Position numbers and translations under genes: made by a program. From JAGOZV01 sp964346445 (lineage in GTDB: Bacteria > Patescibacteriota > Saccharimonadia > Saccharimonadales > Saccharimonadaceae), in the NCBI GenBank assembly GCA_964346445.1, contig CAYFUI010000001.1:1-52760 (forward strand): DNA of 52,760 bases. The letters run 5' to 3'. This document shows, piece by piece, positions 33,503 to 42,316 of the stretch. A model generated the notes under the pieces. That model saw only the letters and a program-made list of their open reading frames with translations, was not told the origin of the DNA and did no database searches. Position 1 is the stretch's first letter, and every line of letters begins with the position of its first letter.

Positions 33503-35251
33503 ATGCAAGATGCCAAAGAAGAGATTCGTGCCAGGCTGGACATAGAGGATGTGATAGGAGAATATGTGCAGTTGAAACGGGCCGGGCGGAATTTAAAAGG
33601 ACTAAGCCCTTTTACTAATGAAAAAACGCCTAGCTTTATTGTGAGTCCAGAAAAAAATATTTGGCATGACTTTTCTTCAAATAAAGGTGGCGATATTTTT
33701 TCTTTTATAATGGAAGTAGAAGGATTAGACTTTAAAGGTGCTCTAGAATATTTAGGACGTAAAGCAGGGGTAGAAATACAAGCTTACAGCCAAAAGCCTA
33801 GTGGCTATACAAATATTAAGAAGCAGGTCATGGACCTAAATGCATTAGCCAGTAAATATTATCTTCATACCCTGGCTAATAATGAGCAAGCACTAAACTA
33901 TGTTATAAGTGAACGTAAAATTAACAAAGCAACTATCAAAAGTTTTGGCATAGGCTATTCTCCTAGCACGGGAAAAGCTCTAGTGAGCTTTATGGAAAAA
34001 CGAGGCCACAGCATAAATGATATCAAAAAAGCCGGCTTAACAAACCAGTATGGTGGGGATTTGTTTAGGGGGCGTATGACCATAGCCTTAACAGACCCGT
34101 CCGGACAAGTTATTGGCTTTACCGCAAGGCAATTAGCCGATCAGACAGGTGGACCTAAATATTTAAATACACCGCAAACAGCTGCCTATGATAAAAGCCG
34201 GCACGTTTTTGGGCTTTTTCAGGCTAAAGAAGCTATACGTAAAGAAGGGTTTGTGGTAGTGGTTGAGGGTAATATGGATGTTATTGCTAGTCACCAAGTG
34301 GGGGTAAGTAATGTGGTGGCGACCGCTGGTACTGCCATGACAGAAATGCACCTAAAGACATTAGCTAGGTTTACCGACAAGGTTAAGCTAGCTTACGATA
34401 ATGATGATGCCGGCCTTCTAGCAACAGAACGGGCTATTGCCTTGGCTAGTAACTTAAAGATAGACTTATTTATTGTTCAACTACCACCTGGCTTTAAGGA
34501 CCCAGACGAATTAATACAGAAGCAGCCGCAACTATGGTCTCAGGCGGTAACAAAAGAAGTGCCGGCAATTGATTGGGTTATATTAGAGTATCAACAGAAA
34601 GAAGATTTAACGACTGCAATTGGACGCCGTAATTTTGTAGCCGCTGCTGCAAAATTAATTAAACAATTAGAAGATAAAGTCGTTAAAGATTATTACATTG
34701 ACTTAATAGCTAGGAAGAGTGGAGTGCCAAAGCCAGTTTTAGAAGAAAAGTTTAAAAAGGTAGACGAAAAACCAAGAACTTACAAAAAGGTTAAGCCCGC
34801 TAAAACTGCCACCAAGTCGGGGGTAGCTTCAGATTCGCACATCGTAGATAGCTTATTGGGGCTTTTAGTCTTAATGGGTCGTGGCGTAGAGCTACTGCCC
34901 GCTAATATAATTGCGGTGTTGCAAACCGCTCAGCAAAGAGAGTTATTTGATTATATTCTGAAAAAGCAACAATTTACACAGGATGAACTGTTCACAGAGT
35001 TGCAAAATATAGAAACATATGTAAAAATAATAACATTAAAGGCCGAAGAACGTTATTTAAGTTGGAGCGACGAAGCTAGGGAAAAAGAGCTTTTTGAATT
35101 GGTCCATCGCCTTATGAAAAAAGAAAGAAAACAAAAAAAGGAAGAACTATTAAAGCAGCTTAAGGATGCTGAGTTTTTAGGCGATGAAAGTAAAGCGCGT
35201 AGTATTCGAGCAGAATTAAACGCGCATATAAAGGAGAATAATGGCAGATAA
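33503..35251 (+). CDS. dnaG: DNA primase lacking zinc ligands
   Basis: A 582-residue DnaG primase, which makes RNA primers for replication. The N-terminal domain keeps its fold markers (EDVIGEYVQLKRAGRNLKGLSPF, NEKTPSFIVSPEKNIWH, GGDIFSFIMEVEG), but the four zinc ligands of the usual CHC2 motif are replaced: Ser35, Thr38, Asp56 and Ser59, with the 3-18-3 spacing intact. The catalytic TOPRIM domain is normal (VVVVEGNMDVIASHQVGV, AYDNDDAGLLATERA), and a helical C-terminal helicase-binding region follows. rpoD overlaps its end by 11 bp, preserving the dnaG-rpoD part of the classical macromolecular synthesis operon; rpsU is not in front. Confidence 0.95.
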   Translation: MQDAKEEIRARLDIEDVIGEYVQLKRAGRNLKGLSPFTNEKTPSFIVSPEKNIWHDFSSNKGGDIFSFIMEVEGLDFKGALEYLGRKAGVEIQAYSQKPSGYTNIKKQVMDLNALASKYYLHTLANNEQALNYVISERKINKATIKSFGIGYSPSTGKALVSFMEKRGHSINDIKKAGLTNQYGGDLFRGRMTIALTDPSGQVIGFTARQLADQTGGPKYLNTPQTAAYDKSRHVFGLFQAKEAIRKEGFVVVVEGNMDVIASHQVGVSNVVATAGTAMTEMHLKTLARFTDKVKLAYDNDDAGLLATERAIALASNLKIDLFIVQLPPGFKDPDELIQKQPQLWSQAVTKEVPAIDWVILEYQQKEDLTTAIGRRNFVAAAAKLIKQLEDKVVKDYYIDLIARKSGVPKPVLEEKFKKVDEKPRTYKKVKPAKTATKSGVASDSHIVDSLLGLLVLMGRGVELLPANIIAVLQTAQQRELFDYILKKQQFTQDELFTELQNIETYVKIITLKAEERYLSWSDEAREKELFELVHRLMKKERKQKKEELLKQLKDAEFLGDESKARSIRAELNAHIKENNGR

Positions 35252-36221
35252 GAAAAAATTTGTAATCCCAGAGGAAGAGCTTGTAGTAGCTAAAATTGTC
35301 GAAGAGGAAGAGCCAGCACCAGAAGACCTCGAAGAAGATGAAGAGATTGAAGAGGACTTAGTTAAAGAACAGTATTTTGACGACTCTACCGATGATAGTG
35401 TGCGCATGTATCTACGGGAAATTGGGAAAATACCACTATTAACCAGTGAAGAGGAGTTTGCCCTTGCACAGCGTGTCTTAAAGGGTGAGAAGAAAGCTAA
35501 AGACAAAATGGCCGAAGCTAACATGCGGTTAGTTGTTTCTATAGCCAAGCGATACAGCGGCCGTGGCTTAGACTTCTTAGACCTTATTCAAGAAGGTAAT
35601 ACCGGACTCTTACGGGCCGTGGAAAAGTTTGACCCAGACCGTGGTTTTAAGTTTTCTACATACGCAACTTGGTGGATTCGCCAAGCTATTACAAGAGCTA
35701 TTGCTGACCAGGCAAGAACTATTCGTATACCAGTCCACATGGTAGAAACTATTAATAAATTATTACGCACCCAGCGGAGGATGACGCAAGAGTTAAATCG
35801 TGAACCTACCATAGAGGAGTTAGGTGCAGAATTAGAGATGACGCCAGAAAAAGTGGAATATGTCATGAAGATTAAGCAAGACATAACCTCTCTTGATGCA
35901 GGTGTGGGGCGAGATGGTGATGATGAGGATAGTACATTAAGTGACTTTGTTGAAGATGAAGATAGTGTCACTCCAGAAGATTCTGCAGCCACACAATTAC
36001 TAAAAGAGCAAGTAAAAAGCGTTTTATCAAGCCTGTCAGACCGTGAACAAAAAATTTTACGGATGCGTTTTGGGCTTGATACCGGAAAAACCCATACCCT
36101 TGAAGAGGTGGGGCAAGAATTTTCTGTTACTAGGGAGCGCATTAGGCAAATTGAAGCGAAAGCATTAATTAAGCTTCGTAAGCATAAAGACGCTAAAAAG
36201 CTGCACGAATACTTATCTTAA
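35241..36221 (+). CDS. rpoD: Primary sigma factor RpoD (sigma-70)
   Basis: A 326-residue housekeeping sigma factor. A short acidic N-terminus (about 50 residues) stands in place of region 1.1. Region 1.2 is DDSVRMYLREIGKIPLLT. Region 2 is MRLVVSIAKRYSGRGLDFLDLIQEGNTGL, with FKFSTYATWWIRQAITRAI contacting the -10. Region 3 is QARTIRIPVHMVETINKL. Region 4.2 is HTLEEVGQEFSVTRERIRQIEAKAL, which binds the -35. There is no large non-conserved insert, so it is short as in many Gram-positives. AAAGGAG precedes the ATG inside the dnaG end. Promoters seen in this window (TTGACT-17-TATAAT, often TGN-extended) fit such a sigma factor. Confidence 0.97.
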   Translation: MADKKKFVIPEEELVVAKIVEEEEPAPEDLEEDEEIEEDLVKEQYFDDSTDDSVRMYLREIGKIPLLTSEEEFALAQRVLKGEKKAKDKMAEANMRLVVSIAKRYSGRGLDFLDLIQEGNTGLLRAVEKFDPDRGFKFSTYATWWIRQAITRAIADQARTIRIPVHMVETINKLLRTQRRMTQELNREPTIEELGAELEMTPEKVEYVMKIKQDITSLDAGVGRDGDDEDSTLSDFVEDEDSVTPEDSAATQLLKEQVKSVLSSLSDREQKILRMRFGLDTGKTHTLEEVGQEFSVTRERIRQIEAKALIKLRKHKDAKKLHEYLS

Positions 36222-36785
36222 GAAGTTTATCTTTTTAACTAGTTTGTCAATTTGTTGGTAAAACTCTTCTAAATTGCCATAATTTGTAACATAATGGTCA
36301 GCAATTGCTAGTGGGCCACCTTTTTCTAATTTTTCAATTTCCGAATAGTCGCGCCTACTAGCTTCCGTCCTATTTAAAGGCCGTAACGGCCGTTCTGCTA
36401 GTCGCTTATGCCGAACTGCTCGTGGTGTAGCTATTCCTACAACCGTTACTTCATTAGAGAAGGCGTCTTTTAATGCCTTATACTCTGTCCAAGAATATAG
36501 TCCATCGGCTAGGATATTTTTTTGTCCGGCATTTATAAGGTCTTCAATTTGAGTTATTATTCTAGTAACTATGACATCGTTGCCATGCTCAAGGCGCAGT
36601 TTTTCTCGCATCATTTTTTCATTTTCTGGAGTAATTTCGAACCCCTCTGCTTTAAGCGCATCCAGGACTACGCCGCCAAAATAAACCTTAGGCATGCCTT
36701 GTTTTGATAAATAGTCTATTGCGGACGTTTTTCCGGCACCTGGCATGCCGACAAAAGCTAAGATGGTTGCACGTTTTCTAGCCAT
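36213..36785 (-). CDS. P-loop nucleotide kinase-like protein (UPF0200-like)
   Basis: A 190-residue P-loop protein. The Walker A is FVGMPGAGKTSAIDYL (about 12-27), then VYFGGVVLDALKAEGFEITPENEKMMREKL, a possible Walker B-like strand NILADGLYSWTEY, and an arginine-rich lid (HKRLAERPLRPLNRTEASRRD). This matches the UPF0200/dephospho-CoA-kinase-like group best known from archaea; the substrate is unknown. A -10 (TACAAT) ends six bases before its ATG, so it may be leaderless. Its last nine bases overlap the end of rpoD on the other strand. Confidence 0.7.
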   Translation of the reverse strand: MARKRATILAFVGMPGAGKTSAIDYLSKQGMPKVYFGGVVLDALKAEGFEITPENEKMMREKLRLEHGNDVIVTRIITQIEDLINAGQKNILADGLYSWTEYKALKDAFSNEVTVVGIATPRAVRHKRLAERPLRPLNRTEASRRDYSEIEKLEKGGPLAIADHYVTNYGNLEEFYQQIDKLVKKINFLR

Positions 36786-36791
36786 AAGCTT

Positions 36792-36797
36792 ATTGTA
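36792..36797 (-). promoter_or_regulatory. -10 of the P-loop kinase-like gene (leaderless)
   Basis: TACAAT on the minus strand ends six nt before the ATG at 36785, and no Shine-Dalgarno sequence is visible. Confidence 0.45.
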
Positions 36798-36814
36798 CTA
36801 TATTTTATCCTTAT

Positions 36815-36843
36815 GTGACAAAAGGTGGGGTAAAGTGTAAAAT
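36815..36843 (+). promoter_or_regulatory. Promoter of the 36868 gene
   Basis: GTGACA (36815-36820), 17-bp spacer, TAAAAT (36838-36843), followed by a short leader with an AAAAGGAGG ribosome-binding site. Confidence 0.6.
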
Positions 36844-36867
36844 AGTAATATAACAAAAGGAGGAACT

Positions 36868-37227
36868 ATGAGAGACCAATTGTATCAACCAGGTGTAGAG
36901 TACGCACGGGAGCTTATACGCGCTGGGCACTTTGTTGTTGATAAAGGGGATTGGCAAGAAGTTAACCCTGGTACCGAGCAGTCTGACGCCTTTATAGAAG
37001 AGGCTGGCGTAGAGGCTTATGCAAAATGGCATTTGGCATATAAGCCAGAATTAGATGCCAATGATAAAACCGCTTATGCTTTTCCTTATGGCGATTATGA
37101 AAATGTACACCGCTCGGCTTTAATGGCAGCGGAAGAGCGGGCACGGCAATATCAGTATGAAGAAATACGCCTAGTGGCTGTAGAGCTACTAGAGCTGTTA
37201 GACCAAGAAGCTAAACAAAACGACTAG
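36868..37227 (+). CDS. Conserved-looking small protein, function unknown
   Basis: A 119-residue soluble, acidic protein without Cys. It starts MRDQLYQPGVEYARELIRAG, has an aromatic-rich centre (YAKWHLAYKPELDANDKTAYAFPYGDYENVH) and ends in a long helix (ALMAAEERARQYQYEEIRLVAVELLELLDQ). I do not recognise a domain. It has a strong ribosome-binding site and promoter, and polA follows after seven bases, so it is probably cotranscribed with DNA polymerase I. Confidence 0.7.
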   Translation: MRDQLYQPGVEYARELIRAGHFVVDKGDWQEVNPGTEQSDAFIEEAGVEAYAKWHLAYKPELDANDKTAYAFPYGDYENVHRSALMAAEERARQYQYEEIRLVAVELLELLDQEAKQND

Positions 37228-37234
37228 GTCTAGG

Positions 37235-39769
37235 ATGAAAAAGCTGGCCGTTATAGACGGTAAATCTATATTTTATAGAGGATACTACGCCATGCCTCAC
37301 CTTTCAACCAGTGATGGAATACCAACTGGGGGAGTGTTTGGTTTTGCTAGTTTATCTATTGAGTTGATTAAAAAGATTAAGCCGGATTTTGTTGCTGTAG
37401 CGTGGGACAAGCGCGGCACTAATATAGAAAAAAGAAAGAAAATATATCCGGAATATAAAGCCGGGCGAAAGCCGGCTCCCCCAGATTTTTACGACCAAAT
37501 ACCAATTCTCTATGAACTATTAGAGGCTTTTGGTTGGCCTTTATATGAAATAGATGGCTATGAGGCAGATGATATAATGGCAACTTTTTCTAAACAGGCA
37601 ACGGATAAAGGTGTCTTCACAGACCTTATAAGTGGTGACTTGGATATTTTGCAGGCATTGTCACCAACCGTCGATGTTTATGCTATGAAAAACGGTTTGG
37701 CTAACATAGAAAAATTCGATGAAACAACATTTAGCGAAAAATATAAAATTAAAATTGATCAGTTCTTGGACTATAAGGCACTGGTAGGGGATAGTAGCGA
37801 TAATATACCTGGCGTTCCTGGAATAGGTAAGAAAACAGCTCAGGTTCTGCTAAATGAGTATGGCAGCTTAGATGCTATTTATGAAAATATAGATAATATA
37901 AGTGCCGCTACAGCTAAAAAATTAGTGGCTGGTAAAGAATTAGCTTATATGAGCAAACAGCTGGCGCAGCTATATTTTGATGTACCAATTAAGCTAGATT
38001 GGGCTGCTGCGGATGTGCATGATATTGACCTCTCTAAAGTGTCTGCAGTTCTAGCTAAATTAGAATTTAGCTCTTTAGTGCGGCGCTTACCAAAGCATAT
38101 GAGCCTTGAGGCAGGGCAAGCACCACTGTTTACCACAGAAACTGCAACGTCAAAACAGTATGATGGGCACATTTTGCTGCTGGATGAGCAAAAGAACCTG
38201 GTAATTTCATCCAATAAGGATCAGTTAGAAGTAGTTAAGCCCAAAGATATTTTAAGAACCATAGAGAAGTTGCAAAATGAGACAGTGGTAGCTTATGACC
38301 TTAAGGCGCTTTATCATGAATTAGCTACCATGCCCACACTTAAAAGCTTAAGTGATTTTAGTAAAACTAAAGCCCATTTCAATAAGCCATTCGACCTAAA
38401 GCAAGCAGAGTTTTTAATTAACCCCCTAAGACGGGACCGTAGCCCACTGGCTTTATTTGGTGGCTATGAACCAAAGAGCGTCCAAGAAGAAGCTAACTTA
38501 TTACGACAAGTATATAATCGGCAAAAAGAATTCTTTTCTCAGAACGAAAAAATTCAATATATAGCTAATACTTTAGATTTTCCATTAATCTATCTTCTAT
38601 TTAAGATGGAGAAAATTGGTATAAAAATTAATGCACCTCTCCTAGACGCAATGGGTAGGGACATGGAAGAGCAGTATCAAGAGGTCGAGAAGCAAATTTA
38701 TGAAATTGCAGGCCGACCATTTAATATTGGCAGCCCTAAACAGCTTTCAGAAATACTATATGAAGAAATGAAACTACCAACTGCCGGTATTAAAAAAGGT
38801 AAAACTGGTTATAGTACCGGACAAAAAGAACTGGATAAACTTAAAGGCCTTAGTCCAATTATTGAATTGATTGAAAAAGCGCGAGAAATTAGTAAATTAA
38901 AAAACACTTATGTTGATACATTGCCACGCCTCGCAGATAAAGATGGGCGTATACATACCACATTCAATCAAGACGTTACGTCTACCGGCCGTCTAAGCAG
39001 CACTAATCCTAACCTCCAAAACATCCCTATCCGAACCGCACAAGGGCGTGAAATACGTCGGGCTTTTATTCCGGCAGAGGGAAATGTTTTTATAGATGCC
39101 GACTATTCGCAGTTTGAGTTGAGGCTAGCTGCTGTTTTAGCACAAGATAAAGAGCTGATTGAAGATTTTAATAATGATATAGACATTCACGCTAAAACGG
39201 CTAGTGAGGTCTATGGGGTGCCGCTAGATGAGGTTAGTAGTGAGCAGCGTCGCAACGCTAAAGTAATTAATTTTGGTGTTCTATATGGTATGAGTCCGCA
39301 TGGTCTAGCAGTGGCAACTGGTATGAGCAAGCAAGAGGCTGCAGCTTTTATTGAGAAGTATTTTACGGTGCGCCATAAAATTAGAGCCTATATTGACTCT
39401 ACCCTTGAAAGTGCTCGTACTAATGGATACGTTGAAACGTATTATGGCAGGAAGCGTCCCACACCCGACATTAAAAGTAGTAATTTTATGGTAAGGACGG
39501 CGGCGGAAAGGGCGGCGGCAAATATGCCAATACAGGGTACAGAAGCCGATATTATGAAAAAAGCTATGTTAGAAATAGAGAAAATTTTACCCCCGGGAAA
39601 TGGTAACCAATTATTGCAAATTCACGACAGTATTTTAATGGAAGTGCCAAAAGAAAAAGCAGATAAATTAGCTATCCAGATAAAAGAGGTTATGGAGAGT
39701 ATTACGCCTGAGCTTGCCATTAAATTAAAGGCGGACGTCCGGATAGGGGAAAGCTGGGCGGCGGTTTAG
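37235..39769 (+). CDS. polA: DNA polymerase I
   Basis: An 844-residue family A polymerase for gap filling and primer removal. The 5' nuclease domain (1 to about 290) is intact, with VIDGKSIFYRGYYAM, YEADDIMATF, SGDLDILQ and GDSSDNIPGVPGIGKKTA. The middle domain lacks the DxE and other acidic exo motifs (VVAYDLKALYHEL, FDLKQAEFLINPL), so proofreading is absent. The polymerase domain has motif A DADYSQFELRLAA, motif B RRNAKVINFGVLYG with Phe at the sugar-selection position, and motif C IHDS at 796-799, where the usual form is HDE: Glu is replaced by Ser799 next to catalytic Asp798. Confidence 0.97.
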   Translation: MKKLAVIDGKSIFYRGYYAMPHLSTSDGIPTGGVFGFASLSIELIKKIKPDFVAVAWDKRGTNIEKRKKIYPEYKAGRKPAPPDFYDQIPILYELLEAFGWPLYEIDGYEADDIMATFSKQATDKGVFTDLISGDLDILQALSPTVDVYAMKNGLANIEKFDETTFSEKYKIKIDQFLDYKALVGDSSDNIPGVPGIGKKTAQVLLNEYGSLDAIYENIDNISAATAKKLVAGKELAYMSKQLAQLYFDVPIKLDWAAADVHDIDLSKVSAVLAKLEFSSLVRRLPKHMSLEAGQAPLFTTETATSKQYDGHILLLDEQKNLVISSNKDQLEVVKPKDILRTIEKLQNETVVAYDLKALYHELATMPTLKSLSDFSKTKAHFNKPFDLKQAEFLINPLRRDRSPLALFGGYEPKSVQEEANLLRQVYNRQKEFFSQNEKIQYIANTLDFPLIYLLFKMEKIGIKINAPLLDAMGRDMEEQYQEVEKQIYEIAGRPFNIGSPKQLSEILYEEMKLPTAGIKKGKTGYSTGQKELDKLKGLSPIIELIEKAREISKLKNTYVDTLPRLADKDGRIHTTFNQDVTSTGRLSSTNPNLQNIPIRTAQGREIRRAFIPAEGNVFIDADYSQFELRLAAVLAQDKELIEDFNNDIDIHAKTASEVYGVPLDEVSSEQRRNAKVINFGVLYGMSPHGLAVATGMSKQEAAAFIEKYFTVRHKIRAYIDSTLESARTNGYVETYYGRKRPTPDIKSSNFMVRTAAERAAANMPIQGTEADIMKKAMLEIEKILPPGNGNQLLQIHDSILMEVPKEKADKLAIQIKEVMESITPELAIKLKADVRIGESWAAV

Positions 39770-39793
39770 CTTTTATTCGAGCGTTCTTTCATG

Positions 39794-39802
39794 TGGTATA
39801 AT
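39794..39802 (+). promoter_or_regulatory. Extended -10 upstream of 39841
   Basis: TGGTATAAT is a perfect extended -10 without a convincing -35; it gives a leader of roughly 30 nt with an AAGGAG site. Confidence 0.5.
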
Positions 39803-39840
39803 TAAGTTATTCGATTATGATATAAATAAGGAGTTTATTA

Positions 39841-40473
39841 GTGGCAAGACGCAGAACCTCCAGAATATTACCAGTTGTTTTAGTGCTGATTGCAATAGTC
39901 ATTGCCACAGCGGTTCTTATCTCATTAGCAAAAGCGGTTTTCCTGGGAGACAATAATGGTAGCAAACCTAAGAAAGAGGAGTCATCTCTTACCATAGATC
40001 CGGCAGCCGCTTTGCTCGATACAGCCGCCGACCGTTCAGTCTCTTTAATTGCCAGCGGCCCTATTGTGGCACAAGAGAATTTTCGTTCTTACCAGATAGT
40101 CATCGGTCCGAGCAGTCGAAAATTAATTTTATATGAAGGGTATCTGGGTACAGTGGTAGATTCCATAGAGTATAGTAATAATATTACGGCTTACGCTGAA
40201 TTTGTAAATGCTTTATATAAAGCTAACTTAGTAGCAGGCGTGCCTATACATGAAGAGATGGATAGGGATGGTATTTGTGCCACTGGCGAATTTTACGAGT
40301 TCGATTTATTAAAAGACTATAACCGTGAACTAGTAGCCAGGTACTGGACGTCAACCTGTGGTGGTTCGCCAGGCACCTTGAAGGCAAATGCGCGGCAAAT
40401 CATTGACTTATTTATTGTGCAAGTGCCAGAAGCGCGCCAAACACTTAAGAAGATAAACATTTACGGAGGTTAA
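39841..40473 (+). CDS. Membrane-anchored hypothetical protein
   Basis: A 210-residue protein starting at GTG (AAGGAG site nine bases upstream). A basic N-terminus (MARRRTSR) and one transmembrane helix (ILPVVLVLIAIVIATAVLISLA, about 9-30) are followed by an extracytoplasmic domain of about 170 residues with two Cys (GICATGE and STCGGSPG) that may form a disulfide. No family is recognised. It ends two bases before mutM, so they are cotranscribed; no functional link is evident. Confidence 0.7.
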   Translation: MARRRTSRILPVVLVLIAIVIATAVLISLAKAVFLGDNNGSKPKKEESSLTIDPAAALLDTAADRSVSLIASGPIVAQENFRSYQIVIGPSSRKLILYEGYLGTVVDSIEYSNNITAYAEFVNALYKANLVAGVPIHEEMDRDGICATGEFYEFDLLKDYNRELVARYWTSTCGGSPGTLKANARQIIDLFIVQVPEARQTLKKINIYGG

Positions 40474-40475
40474 AC

Positions 40476-41381
40476 ATGCCTGAGCTACCAGAAGTAGAGG
40501 TAGTAAGGGCTGGCCTAGATGAGGTTTTGCCCGGTGCAGTTATTTCTAAAGTAAATATATTCAATCCTAAAAGCTTTCAGGTGTCAGCAGAAGACACAGT
40601 AGCTTTTGTCAATAGCGCCACCATTCTTGGAGTGCGTCGCCGGGCTAAAATATTATTATTTGATTTAGACTCCGCTCATACTATGGCTATACATTTAAAA
40701 ATGACTGGACAACTAATTTATCGCTCAAGCATAAAAGAAAAATCTTTTGCTGGTGGTCATCCAGATAATAGTCTTATTAGTGATTTGCCTAACAACCACA
40801 CCCGTGTTAGTTTTAATCTATCACACTCTACCACGAAGGATGTCGGTAATTTATTTTTTAACGATATGCGTAAGTTTGGTTGGATTAAGCTTTTCCCAAC
40901 TACAACACTTTCAGACCTTCCATTGTTACAAAAGCTAGGACCTGAGCCATTAATTGGTCAGCCCCAAAAAGAGTATCTAGCACGAATTAAGCGTCGTCCT
41001 AATAGTAAGATTAAAGCCGCACTTTTAAACCAGGAGGTAGTAGCAGGGATTGGTAACATTTATGCGGACGAGGCATTATGGGGTGCTAAAGTTAATCCCG
41101 AAACTAGGGTTAAAGACCTAGATGATAGTAAATTAGAAGAAATTTTACAGGTTGCTATCAATGTGATGGCACTGTCTATAGAAAAAGGTGGCTCAACCGA
41201 TAGAAATTACGTTGACTCTAAGGGGCAGCGTGGAACCTATTTAGAGTATGCTAATGTTTTTCGTAAAGAAGGCGAAGCTTGTAGTCGCTGTGGTGAAATA
41301 ATATTAAAAATAAGAGTAGCTGGGCGGGGTACGCACATTTGTCCAGGCTGTCAACCACAAGTGTCAGAAACTAAGCTATAA
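40476..41381 (+). CDS. mutM: Formamidopyrimidine-DNA glycosylase
   Basis: A 301-residue bifunctional glycosylase/AP lyase removing 8-oxoguanine and FaPy lesions. It has catalytic Pro2-Glu3 in MPELPEVEVVRAGL, the catalytic Lys in RRRAKILLFD, HLKMTGQLIY, the helix-two-turn-helix LNQEVVAGIGNIYADEALWGA, and the C-terminal zinc finger with four Cys (CSRCG and CPGC) including the AGRGTHIC beta hairpin. A polar insertion sits at about 92-120. The zinc site is intact, unlike that of DnaG. The stop codon overlaps the -10 box of holA. Confidence 0.97.
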   Translation: MPELPEVEVVRAGLDEVLPGAVISKVNIFNPKSFQVSAEDTVAFVNSATILGVRRRAKILLFDLDSAHTMAIHLKMTGQLIYRSSIKEKSFAGGHPDNSLISDLPNNHTRVSFNLSHSTTKDVGNLFFNDMRKFGWIKLFPTTTLSDLPLLQKLGPEPLIGQPQKEYLARIKRRPNSKIKAALLNQEVVAGIGNIYADEALWGAKVNPETRVKDLDDSKLEEILQVAINVMALSIEKGGSTDRNYVDSKGQRGTYLEYANVFRKEGEACSRCGEIILKIRVAGRGTHICPGCQPQVSETKL

Positions 41382-41382
41382 T
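41377..41382 (+). promoter_or_regulatory. -10 of holA inside the mutM stop codon (leaderless)
   Basis: TATAAT overlaps the mutM TAA (41379-41381), and the holA ATG (41390) is seven nt after its last base. No Shine-Dalgarno sequence is visible. Confidence 0.5.
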
Positions 41383-41389
41383 AAAGTGT

Positions 41390-42301
41390 ATGCTATACGT
41401 TTTAGTAGGTGATAACCACTATTCTATCAAAGAGCGCATAAAGGAGCTGGAAGAGGAGTTAAAGCTACCGATAGTTCGCCCAAACATTGATAGTCTTACT
41501 CTGGACTCACTTCGTCAGCTGCTAGGCGGTACAAGCTTGTTTTCCACGGAGGAAGTAGTTGTACTTAACGGGTTAAGTAATAATAAAGAAGTGTTTGCGC
41601 CTGGGGTAGAATTATTAACAAAATACCATGACCAGGCTAAGGTAATTTTAATTGAAACCGCTTTCGATAAACGTACTGCTCTATTCAAAAAACTAAAAGC
41701 GGTTGGTCAAGTTGAAGAGTTTAAGCAGTTTAGCGAACGAGAAATACCTCTAGTTAAAAAATGGCTAAAGAGCACTCTTCATAGTAAGGGCTTAGAGGCG
41801 TCACCTAGCTTCATGGATGCGTTAATTGCATGGGTTGGTCCCCAGCAGGAAAAACTAATAATGGCCGTGGAGCGGCTGAGTTTAATGGACGCACTAACAA
41901 CTAAAGGTGTAGAAGAGTATATTCCTAAAACGCCAAGCAGCTTTGCATTTGAGCTTCTCGCTGCCGCTCTGAACAAAAATTCAAAAAAAGTAATGTCTAC
42001 TCTGGATGAACTAAAAAAAACCCAAGACCCTTACTTATTAATGGGACTAATAACTAGCCAGTTAGTGCAGGTGCTTGCCTTAGTAAGAGCTCCAAGCCAC
42101 CTAGCAACTGGCGTAATCGCCAAAGATATGGGCGCGAGTCCATACGCCCTTAATAACTTAAGTCGTTCAATAAAAATAAATAGCCAACAAGCAAACAAAG
42201 CTATAAAGTATCTGTACGAAGCGGATGAAGGCATTAAGAACTCCAGTCTTAGTCCATGGCAGGCCCTAAGTATAGCGCTATTACGGATGACCGCGCTGTA
42301 A
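41390..42301 (+). CDS. holA: DNA polymerase III delta subunit
   Basis: A 303-residue clamp-loader delta subunit, which opens the beta clamp during loading. It has the usual beginning MLYVLVGDNHYSIKERIKELE, an AAA-like N-terminal region (TSLFSTEEVVVLNGLSNNKE, VILIETAFDKRTALFKKLK), and the collar domain with FAFELLAAALNKNSKKVMSTLDELK, DPYLLMGLITSQLVQVLALVRA and a C-terminal helix. Somewhat short against E. coli HolA (343). It sits downstream of mutM but with its own -10. Confidence 0.88.
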   Translation: MLYVLVGDNHYSIKERIKELEEELKLPIVRPNIDSLTLDSLRQLLGGTSLFSTEEVVVLNGLSNNKEVFAPGVELLTKYHDQAKVILIETAFDKRTALFKKLKAVGQVEEFKQFSEREIPLVKKWLKSTLHSKGLEASPSFMDALIAWVGPQQEKLIMAVERLSLMDALTTKGVEEYIPKTPSSFAFELLAAALNKNSKKVMSTLDELKKTQDPYLLMGLITSQLVQVLALVRAPSHLATGVIAKDMGASPYALNNLSRSIKINSQQANKAIKYLYEADEGIKNSSLSPWQALSIALLRMTAL

Positions 42302-42316
42302 CAGTTTAAATACTAA

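Noticed and set aside
35588..36142. A 184-codon open frame antisense to rpoD
   Set aside because: It lies wholly inside rpoD on the other strand, has Ser/Arg-rich composition typical of antisense frames and no ribosome-binding site.
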